The position numbers and the translations under genes are program-made. From Siminovitchia acidinfaciens (GTDB lineage Bacteria; Bacillota; Bacilli; Bacillales; Bacillaceae_C): DNA of 64,000 nucleotides. Where the stretch lies: contig NZ_QYTV02000005.1 in NCBI RefSeq assembly GCF_003605385.1, positions 197,684 to 261,683 on the forward strand, read 5' to 3'. How positions within the stretch are numbered: the stretch's first letter is position 1; each line of letters starts with the position of its first letter. The notes under the pieces are model-generated. The model worked only from the letters and a program-made list of their open reading frames with translations. It was not told the DNA's origin and ran no database searches. Below are positions 1 through 9,345 of the stretch, piece after piece.

Positions 1-708
1 GACACCTCGTGCGAGCGTATTCCGAGGCCTTAAAGTTGATCCATTTGTACCAACGCCTCCGCCACGGCTCATAATTTCCATCACTTGTTTTCTGTGTTCA
101 GAAATCCCTTCGCGTGAATCCGCAACAAAAGGCATCACATAACAGTTAAAATAAGTAACATCTGTTCCTGCACCTGCCCCGTAGAGCACCCTGCCGGCCG
201 GAACAAAATTCAAATTGACAAGCTCTTCATAGAACTTCTCAAACCATTCCTGTCTCTTCTCTTCCGTTTTTTCCACTGAAGCAAGTCCCGTTGCATTTCT
301 TTTCGCAATTTGCTCATAAAAGACTTCAAGCGGCTTTTCAATGATATCGAGCGGGCGGACTATGAGTCCTGTTTCCCTTTCTTTTTCATCGTCCAGGGCT
401 GTATGAAATTCTTCCTCAACAAGAACTTCAGCTGTTTTCGCTTCCCAATCAATAGACTTGATAAACCCAAGTCCCCTTGCTGGGAATTTCGGATCTTCTT
501 TTATAGTCAAAACAACAAAATCGCCGACGGACAATGTGATTTTTTCTGTATCCTTATAGGCATATCGATCGATCATGACCAGTCGTGAAACGCCTTTTTG
601 AGTGAGTTTCATATCAGGTGTAATCGGATGGACATGTTTAAATAATTGAATGTCTTCGTTGAGCCCCTCTATGTTTAAGCTCGGTTTTTTCGTAAATGCA
701 ACAGACAT
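1..708 (-). CDS. nrdJ: Adenosylcobalamin-dependent (class II) ribonucleotide reductase, N-terminal part
   Basis: This is the N-terminal 236 codons of a reductase that runs off the left edge of the window. The translation begins MSVAFTKKPSLNIEGL and contains a segment (residues about 165-235) with PAGRVLYGAGAGTD and a FNCYVMPF stretch, then SRGGGVGTNGS, which is the cysteine-containing active-site region of the vitamin B12-dependent RNR family. The family makes deoxyribonucleotides for DNA synthesis and does not need a separate oxygen-activated radical subunit. The ATG at 708 is preceded by AAAGGAG. Two NrdR boxes lie upstream, which supports an RNR identity. The C-terminus, where the redox-active cysteines should be, is outside the window. 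Confidence 0.85.
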   Translation of the reverse strand, partial: MSVAFTKKPSLNIEGLNEDIQLFKHVHPITPDMKLTQKGVSRLVMIDRYAYKDTEKITLSVGDFVVLTIKEDPKFPARGLGFIKSIDWEAKTAEVLVEEEFHTALDDEKERETGLIVRPLDIIEKPLEVFYEQIAKRNATGLASVEKTEEKRQEWFEKFYEELVNLNFVPAGRVLYGAGAGTDVTYFNCYVMPFVADSREGISEHRKQVMEIMSRGGGVGTNGSTLRPRNTLARGV

Positions 709-815
709 TTTGCCAACTCCTTTATAAAAAACGATTTGAAGAATGATTACTGTATGTATGTAACTATCTGTCATAGTTAAGTTACCATATATATATCCAT
801 AAAATCAATGCTTAA

Positions 816-863
816 ACACAATATGTTGATTTTTATTTAAAATCTCTCCACTATATATTGTGT
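816..863 (-). promoter_or_regulatory. Tandem NrdR boxes upstream of nrdJ
   Basis: Two 16-bp palindrome-like sites resemble the NrdR box consensus acaCwATATwTTgtgt: one at 816-831 (ACACAATATGTTGAT core) and one at 848-863 (CCACTATATATTGTGT). Their starts are 32 bp apart, about three helical turns, which is the usual arrangement for cooperative NrdR binding at RNR promoters. The nearer site is about 110 bp upstream of the nrdJ ATG. Confidence 0.8.
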
Positions 864-1069
864 TTTCAGAAATAAATGATTACAATTTGTCAAATCTTAA
901 AAAGCGAGGATTCAAAAGTAAAACAAAGTAATTGAAGGAAACTCCCTCATAAACCGATTGATTTCAACAATTTTAGACTTTTTCCTCCATTGACAGATTA
1001 AATGGAGCACCCATCTTTCATCTATCACATTTTGTTTATTATTCGGTGCCAGTATTCTGGAGAAAACCT

Positions 1070-1098
1070 TTGATTCATTGTACCTTGACGAATATAAT
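1070..1098 (+). promoter_or_regulatory. SigA-type promoter of yqhL
   Basis: TTGATT at 1070-1075 and TATAAT at 1093-1098 are separated by exactly 17 bp. The promoter sits 38 bp upstream of the yqhL TTG start. Confidence 0.7.
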
Positions 1099-1135
1099 AG
1101 AATTTAGTGTTATTTACTAGAAAGGGGCTTTTACA

Positions 1136-1516
1136 TTGTCATTGCTTTATACGTTGCTTATCATTTTGGGAGCAGTCATCGCTTTTTCTCTATTTAATTT
1201 CTTTCAACAGAAAAAAGTATTAAAAACATTGAATCAAGATGAGTTCCGCGCCGGATATCGAAAAGCACAATTAATTGATGTTCGGGAACAGAAAGAATAT
1301 GACGGCGGACATATTTTGGGAGCGCGAAATATTCCCATGTCTCAATTGAAAATGAGAATGAAAGAAATCAGGAAAGATAAACCTGTGTATTTATATTGCC
1401 AAAGCGGATTGCGAAGCGGCAGAGCTGCCCAGCAGTTATATAGGAAGGGATACCGCCAGCTGTATCATCTTCAAGGCGGATTCAAACAGTGGACTGGAAA
1501 AATTAGATCGAAATAA
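1136..1516 (+). CDS. yqhL: Rhodanese-like domain protein YqhL
   Basis: A 126-aa protein with one N-terminal membrane segment (about residues 4-22) followed by a single rhodanese domain. The predicted active-site loop reads YLYCQSGLRSGRAA near residues 95-108, with the sulfur-carrying cysteine in CQSGLRS. Rhodaneses move sulfane sulfur, but the substrate of YqhL is not known. The start is TTG with AAAGGGG about 9 bp upstream. The length equals that of B. subtilis YqhL and the neighbourhood (convergent with gcvPB) is conserved. Confidence 0.9.
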   Translation: MSLLYTLLIILGAVIAFSLFNFFQQKKVLKTLNQDEFRAGYRKAQLIDVREQKEYDGGHILGARNIPMSQLKMRMKEIRKDKPVYLYCQSGLRSGRAAQQLYRKGYRQLYHLQGGFKQWTGKIRSK

Positions 1517-1567
1517 AGAAAACACAAGCGCCAATATTCATGAAATTTTTATACTTCCCTTTCCTTT

Positions 1568-1765
1568 TAAAGAAAAGCGCAAGGCATGCAGCCTTAGGCA
1601 ACAAATGCACGACTTACTTTGATAAGGCAGCTTTTTGGCCACCACAGCATAGCAGCCGCTTAAATAACTTCCTGAGAAACATCAGCGAATTTGCTTCATG
1701 CAGTTTTCCGACGAGGGTATCATACACTTCAACGAATACATCGCATAAAGAATGAGCTTCATTGC
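1568..1765 (+). repeat. Dispersed hairpin repeat, degenerate copy 1
   Basis: Starts with AAAGAAAAGCGCAAGG and contains the middle module seen in the 35 kb and 54 kb copies (GCCACCACAGCA, then CATCAGCGAATTTG, then a CATGCAG..TT.CGACGAG segment). The closing arm is eroded. The surrounding 1517-1924 interval holds no gene that I can support. Confidence 0.55.
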
Positions 1766-1846
1766 AGCCGATTGCGGTGATGGGCGCCTGTCATTCAGAC
1801 CACAAATCATAATCCGAAGAAAACATTATCTGATTTTCTCAGACAA

Positions 1847-1880
1847 CAAACAGCCTCTTCAAATACGAAGAGGCTGTTTG
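1847..1880. terminator. Bidirectional terminator hairpin between yqhL and gcvPB
   Basis: A perfect 14-bp stem, CAAACAGCCTCTTC paired with GAAGAGGCTGTTTG around a 6-nt loop, lies between the two convergent genes. Confidence 0.7.
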
Positions 1881-1904
1881 ATATTTTCAGCTTTCAGCTG
1901 AGCT

Positions 1905-1927
1905 AAGCGTGGTAAACACGCTTTTTA
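1905..1927 (+). terminator. Second hairpin with T-tract, + strand
   Basis: AAGCGTG and CACGCTT form a 7-bp stem followed by TTTATT, ending at the last codons of gcvPB on the opposite strand. It probably stops transcription from yqhL. Confidence 0.5.
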
Positions 1928-3385
1928 TTCTTGAGTATAACGAAGTACAGGTTTTCTTGCCGCCTGCGTTTCATCCAGTCTTTTAACGATCGTATTGTGA
2001 GGTGCCTCCTGAACGATCTCAGGATTTTCCTCCGTTTCCTTAGCAATCTGAATCATCGCATCGATAAACCCATCCAGGGTTTCCTTGGATTCTGTCTCTG
2101 TTGGCTCAAACATCATGCACTCTTCCACGTTGAGCGGGAAATATATGGTTGGCGGATGGTAGCCGAAGTCAAGCAGCCGTTTTGCAATATCCAACGTTCT
2201 GACGCCCAATTTTTTCTGACGGGTTCCGCTTAATACAAACTCATGCTTACAATGCGTGTCAAATGGCAAATCGTAATACGGAGCCAATTTTCTCATCATG
2301 TAGTTTGCATTGAGAACGGCATATTCCGTTACGGCTTTCAACCCATCCGGACCCATTGAACGAATATACGTATAGGCTCTGACATTGATCCCGAAGTTTC
2401 CATAATAAGGTTTTACCCTGCCGATTGCTCTCGGTCTGTCATAGTCAAAAGTAAATTTATCATCTTTCTTTGTAATGACAGGCTTTGGCAAATATGGTAT
2501 CAACTCTTTTTTAACGCCCACCGGGCCGGATCCTGGTCCTCCTCCACCGTGCGGACCGGTAAATGTTTTATGAAGGTTCAAATGCACAACATCGAATCCC
2601 ATGTCACCAGGACGCGCTTTTGACATAACAGCGTTCAGATTCGCACCATCATAATAAAGCTTTCCTCCGGCACTATGGATAATTTCAGCCATATCAAGAA
2701 TTTGTTCCTCGAACAGACCAAGCGTGTTAGGATTTGTCAGCATCAACGCTGCCGTATCAGGGCCAACCAGCTCCCTGAGATGATCCAGGTCCACGAGACC
2801 GTCTTCTCCTGAGCGGACTGTAACAGTTTCCAGCCCCGCTACAGTCGCCGATGCCGGATTTGTCCCATGTGCGGAGTCCGGAACGATGACCTTTGTCCGG
2901 TCCATATCCCCATTTGCTTCATGGAAAGCCCTGATCATCATCAGTCCCGTCCACTCTCCATGAGCGCCCGCTGCGGTTTGCAAAGTCACTTCGTCCATGC
3001 CGGTGATCTCTTTTAGATGCTCCTGCAAATCATACATTAATTCAAGAGCTCCCTGTACTGATGATTCCGGCTGCAATGGGTGAATATGGGCGAAACCCGG
3101 AAATCTTGCTACAGATTCGTTAATTTTCGGATTGTATTTCATCGTACATGAACCGAGCGGATAAAATCCAGAATCGATCCCATGATTATGAGTCGATAAC
3201 TCAGTGTAGTGCCTCATAATATCCAACTCGGAAACCTCAGGCAAACCAGGCTCATCTTCCCTTAAATATCCCGACGGGATGCATTGCTCAATATCAATTT
3301 CAGGAACGTCAAGCTCTGGCAAACTATACCCGATACGGCCGGGAGTGGACTTTTCAAATATTAATGGCATAACCACTTCACTCAT
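1925..3385 (-). CDS. gcvPB: Glycine dehydrogenase (decarboxylating) subunit 2, P-protein
   Basis: A 486-aa C-terminal-type half of the P-protein of the glycine cleavage system. It decarboxylates glycine using pyridoxal phosphate and passes the aminomethyl group to the H-protein lipoyl arm. The PLP lysine is K273 in [14 protein letters not shown], preceded by the GANLNA segment. The start codon overlaps the end of gcvPA by 4 bp, suggesting translational coupling. As in B. subtilis, the P-protein is split into two genes, and GcvH is encoded elsewhere. Confidence 0.97.
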   Translation of the reverse strand: MSEVVMPLIFEKSTPGRIGYSLPELDVPEIDIEQCIPSGYLREDEPGLPEVSELDIMRHYTELSTHNHGIDSGFYPLGSCTMKYNPKINESVARFPGFAHIHPLQPESSVQGALELMYDLQEHLKEITGMDEVTLQTAAGAHGEWTGLMMIRAFHEANGDMDRTKVIVPDSAHGTNPASATVAGLETVTVRSGEDGLVDLDHLRELVGPDTAALMLTNPNTLGLFEEQILDMAEIIHSAGGKLYYDGANLNAVMSKARPGDMGFDVVHLNLHKTFTGPHGGGGPGSGPVGVKKELIPYLPKPVITKKDDKFTFDYDRPRAIGRVKPYYGNFGINVRAYTYIRSMGPDGLKAVTEYAVLNANYMMRKLAPYYDLPFDTHCKHEFVLSGTRQKKLGVRTLDIAKRLLDFGYHPPTIYFPLNVEECMMFEPTETESKETLDGFIDAMIQIAKETEENPEIVQEAPHNTIVKRLDETQAARKPVLRYTQE

Positions 3386-4728
3386 TGATTATCCCCCAAT
3401 TCTTTGATAAATTGATCAATCTCTTCTTTGGTCCGCATTTCTGTGACCGCAACAAGCATATGATTCTCAAGCTCCGGATAATCACGCCCCAAATCATATC
3501 CGCCGATCATCTCTTTTTTAAGAAGTCCTTCATTCACTTCATTAATTGGTCTGTTCAGCTTTACAACAAACTCATTGAAATGGTACCCGTTCAAAGGAAG
3601 TTCAAATCCATTTTTCTTAAAAGCTTCCTTCGCATAATGGGTTTTTTGGATATTTTGGGACGCCATCTCTTTCATACCCTTTTTACCCAATGCCGTCATG
3701 GCGACGGAAGCAGCCAGAGCATTCAAAGCCTGATTCGAGCAAATATTTGATGTAGCTTTATCCCTGCGGATATGTTGTTCGCGAGCTTGCAACGTCAAAA
3801 CGAATCCTCTTTTTCCATCCTCATCGACGGTTTGACCTACGAGCCTTCCCGGGACTTTACGCATCAATTTTTTTGTTACGGCAAAATATCCGCAATGAGG
3901 TCCGCCAAACGCCGTCGGAATACCAAATGGCTGGGCATCCCCTGTGACGATATCAGCTCCAAGACTCCCAGGAGAGGCAAGTGTACCAAGCGCCAAGGGA
4001 TTGCTGGAAACTACGAATTGTGCTTTTATATCATGGATAAGAGGCTCAATCTCTTTCAATGGTTCAATAAGGCCAAAAAAGTTCGGATATTGGACAACAA
4101 CAGCCGCAACGTCATTATTAAGCTCCGACTTTAATGCTTCAATATCCGTCACGCCGTCTTTGTAAGGTATTTCAATAACTTCGATGTGCTGACCTTTCGC
4201 ATAAGTCTTTAATACTTCGCGTGATTCAGGATGCACAGTTTTTGAAACGAGAACTTTTTTTCTTTTGGTATGTCCTGCGCTAAGCATCGCAGCCTCCGCA
4301 AGAGCGGTGCCGCCATCATACATTGATGAGTTGGCCACATCCATTCCTGTAAGCTCGCAGATCATTGTCTGAAATTCAAAAATAGCCTGCAGCTCACCTT
4401 GTGAAATTTCCGGCTGGTACGGAGTATAAGCAGTATAAAATTCAGACCGGGAGATTACATGGTCTACAATTATCGGGATATAGTGGTCATATACTCCAGC
4501 TCCAAGAAAGCTCACATTGTTTTTTAAATCGGCATTTTTTGCTGCCAGATTAGCCAACTCTTTCGTTAATGACGTTTCCGATTTTGCTTGTTTTATATTG
4601 TACTCGCCTTTGAAGCGGACCTTTTCCGGAATATCGGAAAACAGCTCATCAATGGAGTCCACCCCGATTGTATCCAGCATCTCTTTTTTATCCTGCTCTG
4701 TCATAGGCAGATAACGATGTTTGATCAT
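3382..4728 (-). CDS. gcvPA: Glycine dehydrogenase (decarboxylating) subunit 1, P-protein
   Basis: A 448-aa N-terminal-type half of the glycine decarboxylase that pairs with GcvPB. It belongs to the fold-type I PLP enzymes but lacks the PLP lysine carried by GcvPB. I chose the ATG at 4728 ([12 protein letters not shown]) over an in-frame ATG six codons upstream because GGAGG and AAGGA precede it and the resulting length matches the family. It lies 19 bp after the gcvT stop, inside the same glycine-riboswitch transcript. Confidence 0.96.
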   Translation of the reverse strand: MIKHRYLPMTEQDKKEMLDTIGVDSIDELFSDIPEKVRFKGEYNIKQAKSETSLTKELANLAAKNADLKNNVSFLGAGVYDHYIPIIVDHVISRSEFYTAYTPYQPEISQGELQAIFEFQTMICELTGMDVANSSMYDGGTALAEAAMLSAGHTKRKKVLVSKTVHPESREVLKTYAKGQHIEVIEIPYKDGVTDIEALKSELNNDVAAVVVQYPNFFGLIEPLKEIEPLIHDIKAQFVVSSNPLALGTLASPGSLGADIVTGDAQPFGIPTAFGGPHCGYFAVTKKLMRKVPGRLVGQTVDEDGKRGFVLTLQAREQHIRRDKATSNICSNQALNALAASVAMTALGKKGMKEMASQNIQKTHYAKEAFKKNGFELPLNGYHFNEFVVKLNRPINEVNEGLLKKEMIGGYDLGRDYPELENHMLVAVTEMRTKEEIDQFIKELGDNQ

Positions 4729-4747
4729 ATTTCCTTCATCCTCCATC

Positions 4748-5854
4748 CTACTTTTTTAGGCGCTTATAAAACGGTGTTTGAATAATTTTTGCTTTCAAGC
4801 GTTTTTTACGCACTTCTATTTCCACTTCATTTCCCTCTTCATTATAGTCAGAACTGATTAAAACAAGCCCGATATTTTTCTTTAAAGTAGGGGACTGAGT
4901 ACCTGAAGTGACATAGCCGATTTCGTTGTCACCTGAAAAAACCTTGTAACCGGTTCTCGGTATTCCTCTATCAATCATTTCAACGCCGACAATTTTTCTC
5001 TCCACACCTTGCTCTTTTTGCTGCTTCAAGGCGTCTTTACCGATAAAGTCAGCCTCTTTGTTCAACTTGACGGCAAACCCCAGTCCTGCCTCCAATGGTG
5101 TGATTTCCGGGGAAAGCTCCTGTCCGTACAAAGGAAGCGCCGCTTCAAACCTTAATGTATCCCTTGCGCCGAGACCACACGGCTTGATGCCTTCTTCTTT
5201 ACCATTTTCCAAAAGGGTTCTCCACAGCTTTTCCGCATCATCCGGACGGCAATATATTTCGAATCCACCCTCCCCTGTATACCCTGTACGGGATACAAGT
5301 GCACGGGCTCCATCCAAATCAACATCCTGCTTAAATTTGAAAAAACCAATATCGTCCAAGTCAGTATCTTTTGAAATCTTTTGAAGTATTGACTGAGCAT
5401 TCGGGCCTTGAATGGCAATTAATACGTATTGATCCGAAACGTTTTCAACGCTGACATCATCAATAGCATGGTCAGTTATCCAGTCATAATCTTTTTCCGT
5501 ATTTGCAGCATTGACCACAAGGAAATACTCTTCCTCGCCTAACTTATAGACAAGCAAATCATCGACCACACCGCCGTTTTCATAGCATAACGCCGTGTAA
5601 AGGGCACCGCCGACTTTAAGCTTGGAAAAGTCATTTGTCATGATTTTTTGCAGAAAGTCCAGACTTTTTTTCCCTTTGACAATAATCTCACCCATATGGG
5701 ATACATCAAAAATACCGGCATTCTTTCTCACTGCCTCATGTTCTTCTTTGATGCCGGAAAATTGGACCGGCATATCCCAACCGCCAAAATCGATTGTCTT
5801 TGCCCCAAATTCTTTATACAAAGGATACAATGGGGTCTTTTTTAATTCGGTCAT
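4748..5854 (-). CDS. gcvT: Aminomethyltransferase, T-protein of the glycine cleavage system
   Basis: A 368-aa protein that transfers the methylene carbon from aminomethyl-H-protein to tetrahydrofolate, giving 5,10-methylene-THF and ammonia. Typical motifs are FDVSHMGEI near residue 48, [14 protein letters not shown] near 188-201, and [13 protein letters not shown] near 226. It is the first gene of the operon. AAGGAGG lies 11 bp before the ATG, and the glycine riboswitch lies immediately upstream. Confidence 0.97.
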   Translation of the reverse strand: MTELKKTPLYPLYKEFGAKTIDFGGWDMPVQFSGIKEEHEAVRKNAGIFDVSHMGEIIVKGKKSLDFLQKIMTNDFSKLKVGGALYTALCYENGGVVDDLLVYKLGEEEYFLVVNAANTEKDYDWITDHAIDDVSVENVSDQYVLIAIQGPNAQSILQKISKDTDLDDIGFFKFKQDVDLDGARALVSRTGYTGEGGFEIYCRPDDAEKLWRTLLENGKEEGIKPCGLGARDTLRFEAALPLYGQELSPEITPLEAGLGFAVKLNKEADFIGKDALKQQKEQGVERKIVGVEMIDRGIPRTGYKVFSGDNEIGYVTSGTQSPTLKKNIGLVLISSDYNEEGNEVEIEVRKKRLKAKIIQTPFYKRLKK

Positions 5855-5903
5855 CGCTTTTCATTCCTCCTTGGATTTTGGTTTATTACTGTATAAGGGC
5901 ATA

Positions 5904-5942
5904 AAAAAAGACAGAAAAACCCCGTTACAAGGTTCTCTGTCT
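5904..5942 (-). terminator. Expression-platform terminator of the glycine riboswitch
   Basis: AGACAGAG..CTCTGTCT-type arms around GAACC..GGGTT, followed on the minus strand by a run of seven T. The 5' arm overlaps the end of the second aptamer, as expected for a glycine-ON switch where ligand binding prevents terminator formation. Confidence 0.8.
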
Positions 5943-6108
5943 TGGCACCTGAAAGTTTGACCGGATATGACCCGGCTTTCCCCGTTGGTGGTTCCGTCTG
6001 GCGGAACACTCTCCAGAGGTGCGTCGGACAAGAGTCTTTTTGCCTGAGAGATTCGCGAGATTCGCTTGCTCCTTCGGCGCTGTTTTGATACAGTCTCTCC
6101 TCTTGTCT
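5937..6108 (-). promoter_or_regulatory. Tandem glycine riboswitch
   Basis: Read on the minus strand, the first aptamer (about 6025-6108) has GGAGAGACTG, GCGCCGAAGGAGCAA and AATCTCTCAGGC. The second (about 5940-6020) has TCTGGAGAG, CACCAACGGGGAAAGCC and AACTTTCAGGTGCC. This double-aptamer architecture in front of gcvT is the classical glycine riboswitch controlling glycine catabolism. Confidence 0.95.
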
Positions 6109-6320
6109 TCATTCGCCTATATTCTTTTTAAGAATGGTTATACTAAGAAAAGTACCACACCCTGCGGGAGTGATGGCGCTAGCACGCCCTAACTATCGAA
6201 GCTGGCCATACTGCGCTTACTTAAAAGTAAAAAATATATGTATCGACTCTGTCACTTGTATAGTATCATTCTTTAATTTACTTTTCAAATTTTTTCTCGG
6301 AATCACACAGGAGGTCAATT

Positions 6321-8015
6321 ATGTCAGTTACAATCAATTTCAACAAGAATTGGATGCCCGGTTTCTTGGAACGCCTCGAAAATGACGGACCATGGGCAAA
6401 CCAAAAACTTTTTCATTTATCATTAACTGCCGAAAAACATCTCCTCGTCCCAGATTTCGAAGGGCTTGTAGCTCCAAAGCATCTGCCGGAGCTGACAATT
6501 TTGCCGCATCAGAAGGAAACCGCGGCCAAAGTAATTGAAAATATGAATGGAAAAGCTATCCTTGCCGATGAAGTTGGTCTGGGAAAAACTATAGAAGCCG
6601 GATTGATATTGAAAGAATATATGATCAGGGGCTTGGTAAAAAGAGCTTTGATTCTCGTACCCGCATCCCTTGTTTCCCAATGGACCTCCGAATTGAACTC
6701 AAAGTTTTACATACATGCTATTGCAGCCACCAAAAGCTATGTATGGGAGCGCTATGACTGTGTCGTTTCCTCCATCGATACGGCAAAAAGGAGCCCACAT
6801 AAGGAAATCATTGCGGAACAGTCCTTCGATCTGATCATTATTGATGAGGCACATAAACTTAAAAATCATAAAACAAAAAATTACGAGTTTGTACAGTCTC
6901 TTAAAAAGAAATTTTGTCTTCTTCTTACTGCTACACCCATACAAAATCGGATTGAAGAAATTTTTTACCTTGTCTCTTTGCTTAAACCCGGCCATCTTGG
7001 AAGCCAGACAAGCTTTCTGGAGAAATATAAAAACAAAAAGCTCTCAGTTGCAGAGAACGAGCATTTGAAAAGTCTTGTAAATAAGGTGATGATACGAAAT
7101 AGAAGGGCTGATACTGGAATCGAATGGACAAAACGCCATGTTAAGACGATTCCGATAGATTTCAACAGAGAAGAACAGGAATTGTACCATGCCATAGACT
7201 TGTTGCGGCAAACCGATATGCCCATGCCCGCATTCTCGATTATGACTTTGCAGCGGGAAGCGTGCAGCAGCAGGGAAGCCGTCTATTTCACTTTAAAAAA
7301 CATGCTGCAAAAACGGGAAAATCCATCACAGCAATATGTTAAATCCATTCAGCTCATTCAGCAGAAAATTGATGCCGTTACTGAAAACTCTAAAGCAAAA
7401 AAAGCCTTGGAATTGATTAAAGATATTAATGACAAGGTCATCATCTTTACAGAATACCGGGCAACCCAGCTTTATTTGCAATGGTTTCTGCAGCAGCATG
7501 GAATCAAGTCAGTTCCGTTCCGCGGCGGATTCAAACGAAGCAAAAAGGATTGGATGAGGGATTTATTCAAAAATCATGTTCAGGTACTTATCGCTACTGA
7601 AGCAGGCGGCGAAGGAATTAACCTTCAATTTTGCAGCAACGTCATCAATTATGACCTGCCATGGAATCCTATGAGACTGGAACAAAGGATTGGACGGGTT
7701 CACCGACTGGGGCAGAAAGAGGATGTGCATATATACAATTTTGCTGTAAAGCATACCATCGAAGAGCATATAGTGAATCTCTTGACCAACAAAATAAAGC
7801 TGTTCGAACGGGTTGTGGGTGAACTTGATGATATATTGGCCAAACTTGATGGAGGAAGCATAGAGGAACATATGATGGATATTTTTAAAACCTCCAGTAC
7901 AGAAGGGGAAATGAAAGTCAAAATGGCCAATCTTGCAGCAATGATCGAGTTTGCAGATACGATTAGAAAGGAAGATGCAGCTTATGCTTCAAAAGGAAGT
8001 CCATCAATATCTTGA
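6321..8015 (+). CDS. yqhH: SNF2-family ATPase/helicase-like protein YqhH
   Basis: A 564-aa SNF2/RapA-type ATPase. Motif I is ADEVGLGKT at residues 82-90, motif II DEAH at about 175, motif III LLTATPIQN at about 203, and motif VI QRIGRVHRLGQ at about 460. The family translocates on double-stranded nucleic acid and remodels complexes. The role of YqhH is not established. The ATG has AGGAGG 6 bp upstream. It is divergent from gcvT and overlaps yqhG, so the two are probably co-translated. Confidence 0.9.
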   Translation: MSVTINFNKNWMPGFLERLENDGPWANQKLFHLSLTAEKHLLVPDFEGLVAPKHLPELTILPHQKETAAKVIENMNGKAILADEVGLGKTIEAGLILKEYMIRGLVKRALILVPASLVSQWTSELNSKFYIHAIAATKSYVWERYDCVVSSIDTAKRSPHKEIIAEQSFDLIIIDEAHKLKNHKTKNYEFVQSLKKKFCLLLTATPIQNRIEEIFYLVSLLKPGHLGSQTSFLEKYKNKKLSVAENEHLKSLVNKVMIRNRRADTGIEWTKRHVKTIPIDFNREEQELYHAIDLLRQTDMPMPAFSIMTLQREACSSREAVYFTLKNMLQKRENPSQQYVKSIQLIQQKIDAVTENSKAKKALELIKDINDKVIIFTEYRATQLYLQWFLQQHGIKSVPFRGGFKRSKKDWMRDLFKNHVQVLIATEAGGEGINLQFCSNVINYDLPWNPMRLEQRIGRVHRLGQKEDVHIYNFAVKHTIEEHIVNLLTNKIKLFERVVGELDDILAKLDGGSIEEHMMDIFKTSSTEGEMKVKMANLAAMIEFADTIRKEDAAYASKGSPSIS

Positions 8016-8778
8016 ACAATTTTTCCTGGCAACCGGCTGTACAATCGAAGAATACGGCCCAGGGTTCTTGACCGTTCAACTAACAGTTGAAATGGATAAA
8101 GAACTGATGAACCGCCCTTTCTATTGGACATATTTGGAGAAAACAGGCGGTATCCCCAACCCGATGAAAGTCACTTTCATAACAGATCAAGAAAAGGCAC
8201 CACCGAATATAAAAGGGGAGTTCATCCATTTTGGGGCACCGCGGTTGCATCAGCTCTTTTTGGCTGCCAGAAAGCTTGCAGCGTATATACGGCTCTACGA
8301 AAGCCCACACATGCATTCAACACAAAACGTCCCGCTTCACCCTTGGTTGAATGTGAATATGAAAATATCATACTGCTCTGACAGAAAGAAAGATGTATAC
8401 AGATCTTTTGGCCTTAATTTAATAAATGGCAGCCTGATTGAACAATTTGATGAAAAAATCTCCCCAGTGTCTCTTACGCCAAAAATACCTGACTACTGTT
8501 TTACAATCTCGCCAATTATCATGCCTACGAGTGGTCTTAAAAGGATTGAGGCCTTTTTAACAAATGAAATTCATAGCCATGAACATCCCTGGGCTGACGC
8601 AGCTCAAAAAAGATGGATGGAAGATTCCAAGCTGTTGGATCAGTTTTATGATGGCGAGGAGGAAAAGCCTGAAACGTATTTCATAGAGAAAAAAGCTCTT
8701 GAAGACCAATATAAACCGGACATTCAAATTGATATTTTAAACGGAGGGATATTTTACCTCCAATCCCTACCAGCGTAA
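7984..8778 (+). CDS. yqhG: YqhG family protein
   Basis: A 264-aa soluble protein of unknown function, with the conserved stretch LTVEMDKELMNRPFYW (residues about 30-45) typical of the Bacillus YqhG family. I chose the ATG at 7984 because AAGGAAG lies 9 bp upstream and the length matches B. subtilis. Longer in-frame starts lack a ribosome site. It overlaps yqhH by 32 bp. The partnership with a SNF2-type ATPase is conserved, but the function is unknown. Confidence 0.85.
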   Translation: MLQKEVHQYLEQFFLATGCTIEEYGPGFLTVQLTVEMDKELMNRPFYWTYLEKTGGIPNPMKVTFITDQEKAPPNIKGEFIHFGAPRLHQLFLAARKLAAYIRLYESPHMHSTQNVPLHPWLNVNMKISYCSDRKKDVYRSFGLNLINGSLIEQFDEKISPVSLTPKIPDYCFTISPIIMPTSGLKRIEAFLTNEIHSHEHPWADAAQKRWMEDSKLLDQFYDGEEEKPETYFIEKKALEDQYKPDIQIDILNGGIFYLQSLPA

Positions 8779-8840
8779 TCCAGACCGAGTCAGCCAATAT
8801 TTAAATTTACAACTAATCCATGCCATTTCATCAATGAACT

Positions 8841-9029
8841 TTATAATGGCTGTTTATCTTTTTTGAGCAACATAAGAATAGAAAAGGGCACCATTCCGAA
8901 CCAATTAACAAGGAATGGTGTTTTTATTTCTTTCTGTTCCTTTTTCATTTCCTTTCTTTCAGATTTTGGAGTTTCCATACGCTGGATCAATTTTTCAGTC
9001 ATGTATTTCACATAGTCATTTGTTGACAT
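8841..9029 (-). CDS. yqzE: YqzE family protein
   Basis: A 62-aa basic protein starting MSTNDYVKYMTEKL with a central lysine/glutamate-rich linker and a C-terminal hydrophobic segment LVNWFGMVPFSILML that may bind the membrane. It matches the small YqzE protein that follows comGG in Bacillus. The ATG at 9029 has AAGGAGGG 10 bp upstream. Its function is unknown. It is probably co-transcribed with the comG operon. Confidence 0.8.
   Translation of the reverse strand: MSTNDYVKYMTEKLIQRMETPKSERKEMKKEQKEIKTPFLVNWFGMVPFSILMLLKKDKQPL
8889..8929 (+). terminator. Terminator for yqhH-yqhG inside the yqzE coding region
   Basis: CACCATTCC at 8889-8897 pairs perfectly with GGAATGGTG at 8912-8920, followed on the + strand by TTTTTATTTC. 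It lies within codons of the convergent yqzE gene, so the same bases encode a conserved YqzE segment and a terminator. Confidence 0.6.
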
Positions 9030-9102
9030 CTCAACACATCCCTCCTTATCCATAGTATGACCGGAATAAGGAAAATTGAACCCAGCAGCGGTCCATTCCA
9101 AC

Positions 9103-9345
9103 CTATTCTTCAATCCATTGCCCCTGTGTTTCAGACAATAGATTCATCACTCCCTCATCCCTATATGCCAATCTGTGCTTTCCTTTAACAAGCTGCAACT
9201 GGATCTCCTTTTCATAATACTGCCCGATTTCATTGAGATAATTATATTGCGAAATATAGCTCAAGGATGCCTGACCTAAAGTGAACATGGCTATCAATAT
9301 TATTATCAATGTAATGGGTAAAACGGAGCCTCTTTCGTTGAAAAT
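9103..9345 (-). CDS. comGG: Competence pseudopilus minor protein ComGG, short form
   Basis: An 80-aa translation from an ATT at 9345: MFNERGSVLPITLIIILIAM then a soluble tail. The N-terminal ERGSVLP followed by a hydrophobic helix is typical of ComGG, a minor component of the DNA-uptake pseudopilus. No ATG, GTG or TTG gives a complete N-terminus with a ribosome site; the first TTG (9309) would delete half of the helix. The ATT has GGAGGG 6 bp upstream. The protein is shorter than the roughly 120 aa usual for ComGG, so the C-terminal domain is reduced or frameshifted. Confidence 0.65.
   Translation of the reverse strand: MFNERGSVLPITLIIILIAMFTLGQASLSYISQYNYLNEIGQYYEKEIQLQLVKGKHRLAYRDEGVMNLLSETQGQWIEE

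Noticed and set aside
310-588. 92-codon open frame on the + strand opposite nrdJ
   Set aside because: It is antisense to a well-matched RNR coding frame and has no ribosome site or family match.
1540-1755. 71-codon frame between yqhL and gcvPB
   Set aside because: It runs through a degenerate copy of the intergenic repeat and resembles no protein.
5861-6112. 83-codon frame upstream of gcvT
   Set aside because: It lies entirely in the glycine riboswitch and its terminator.
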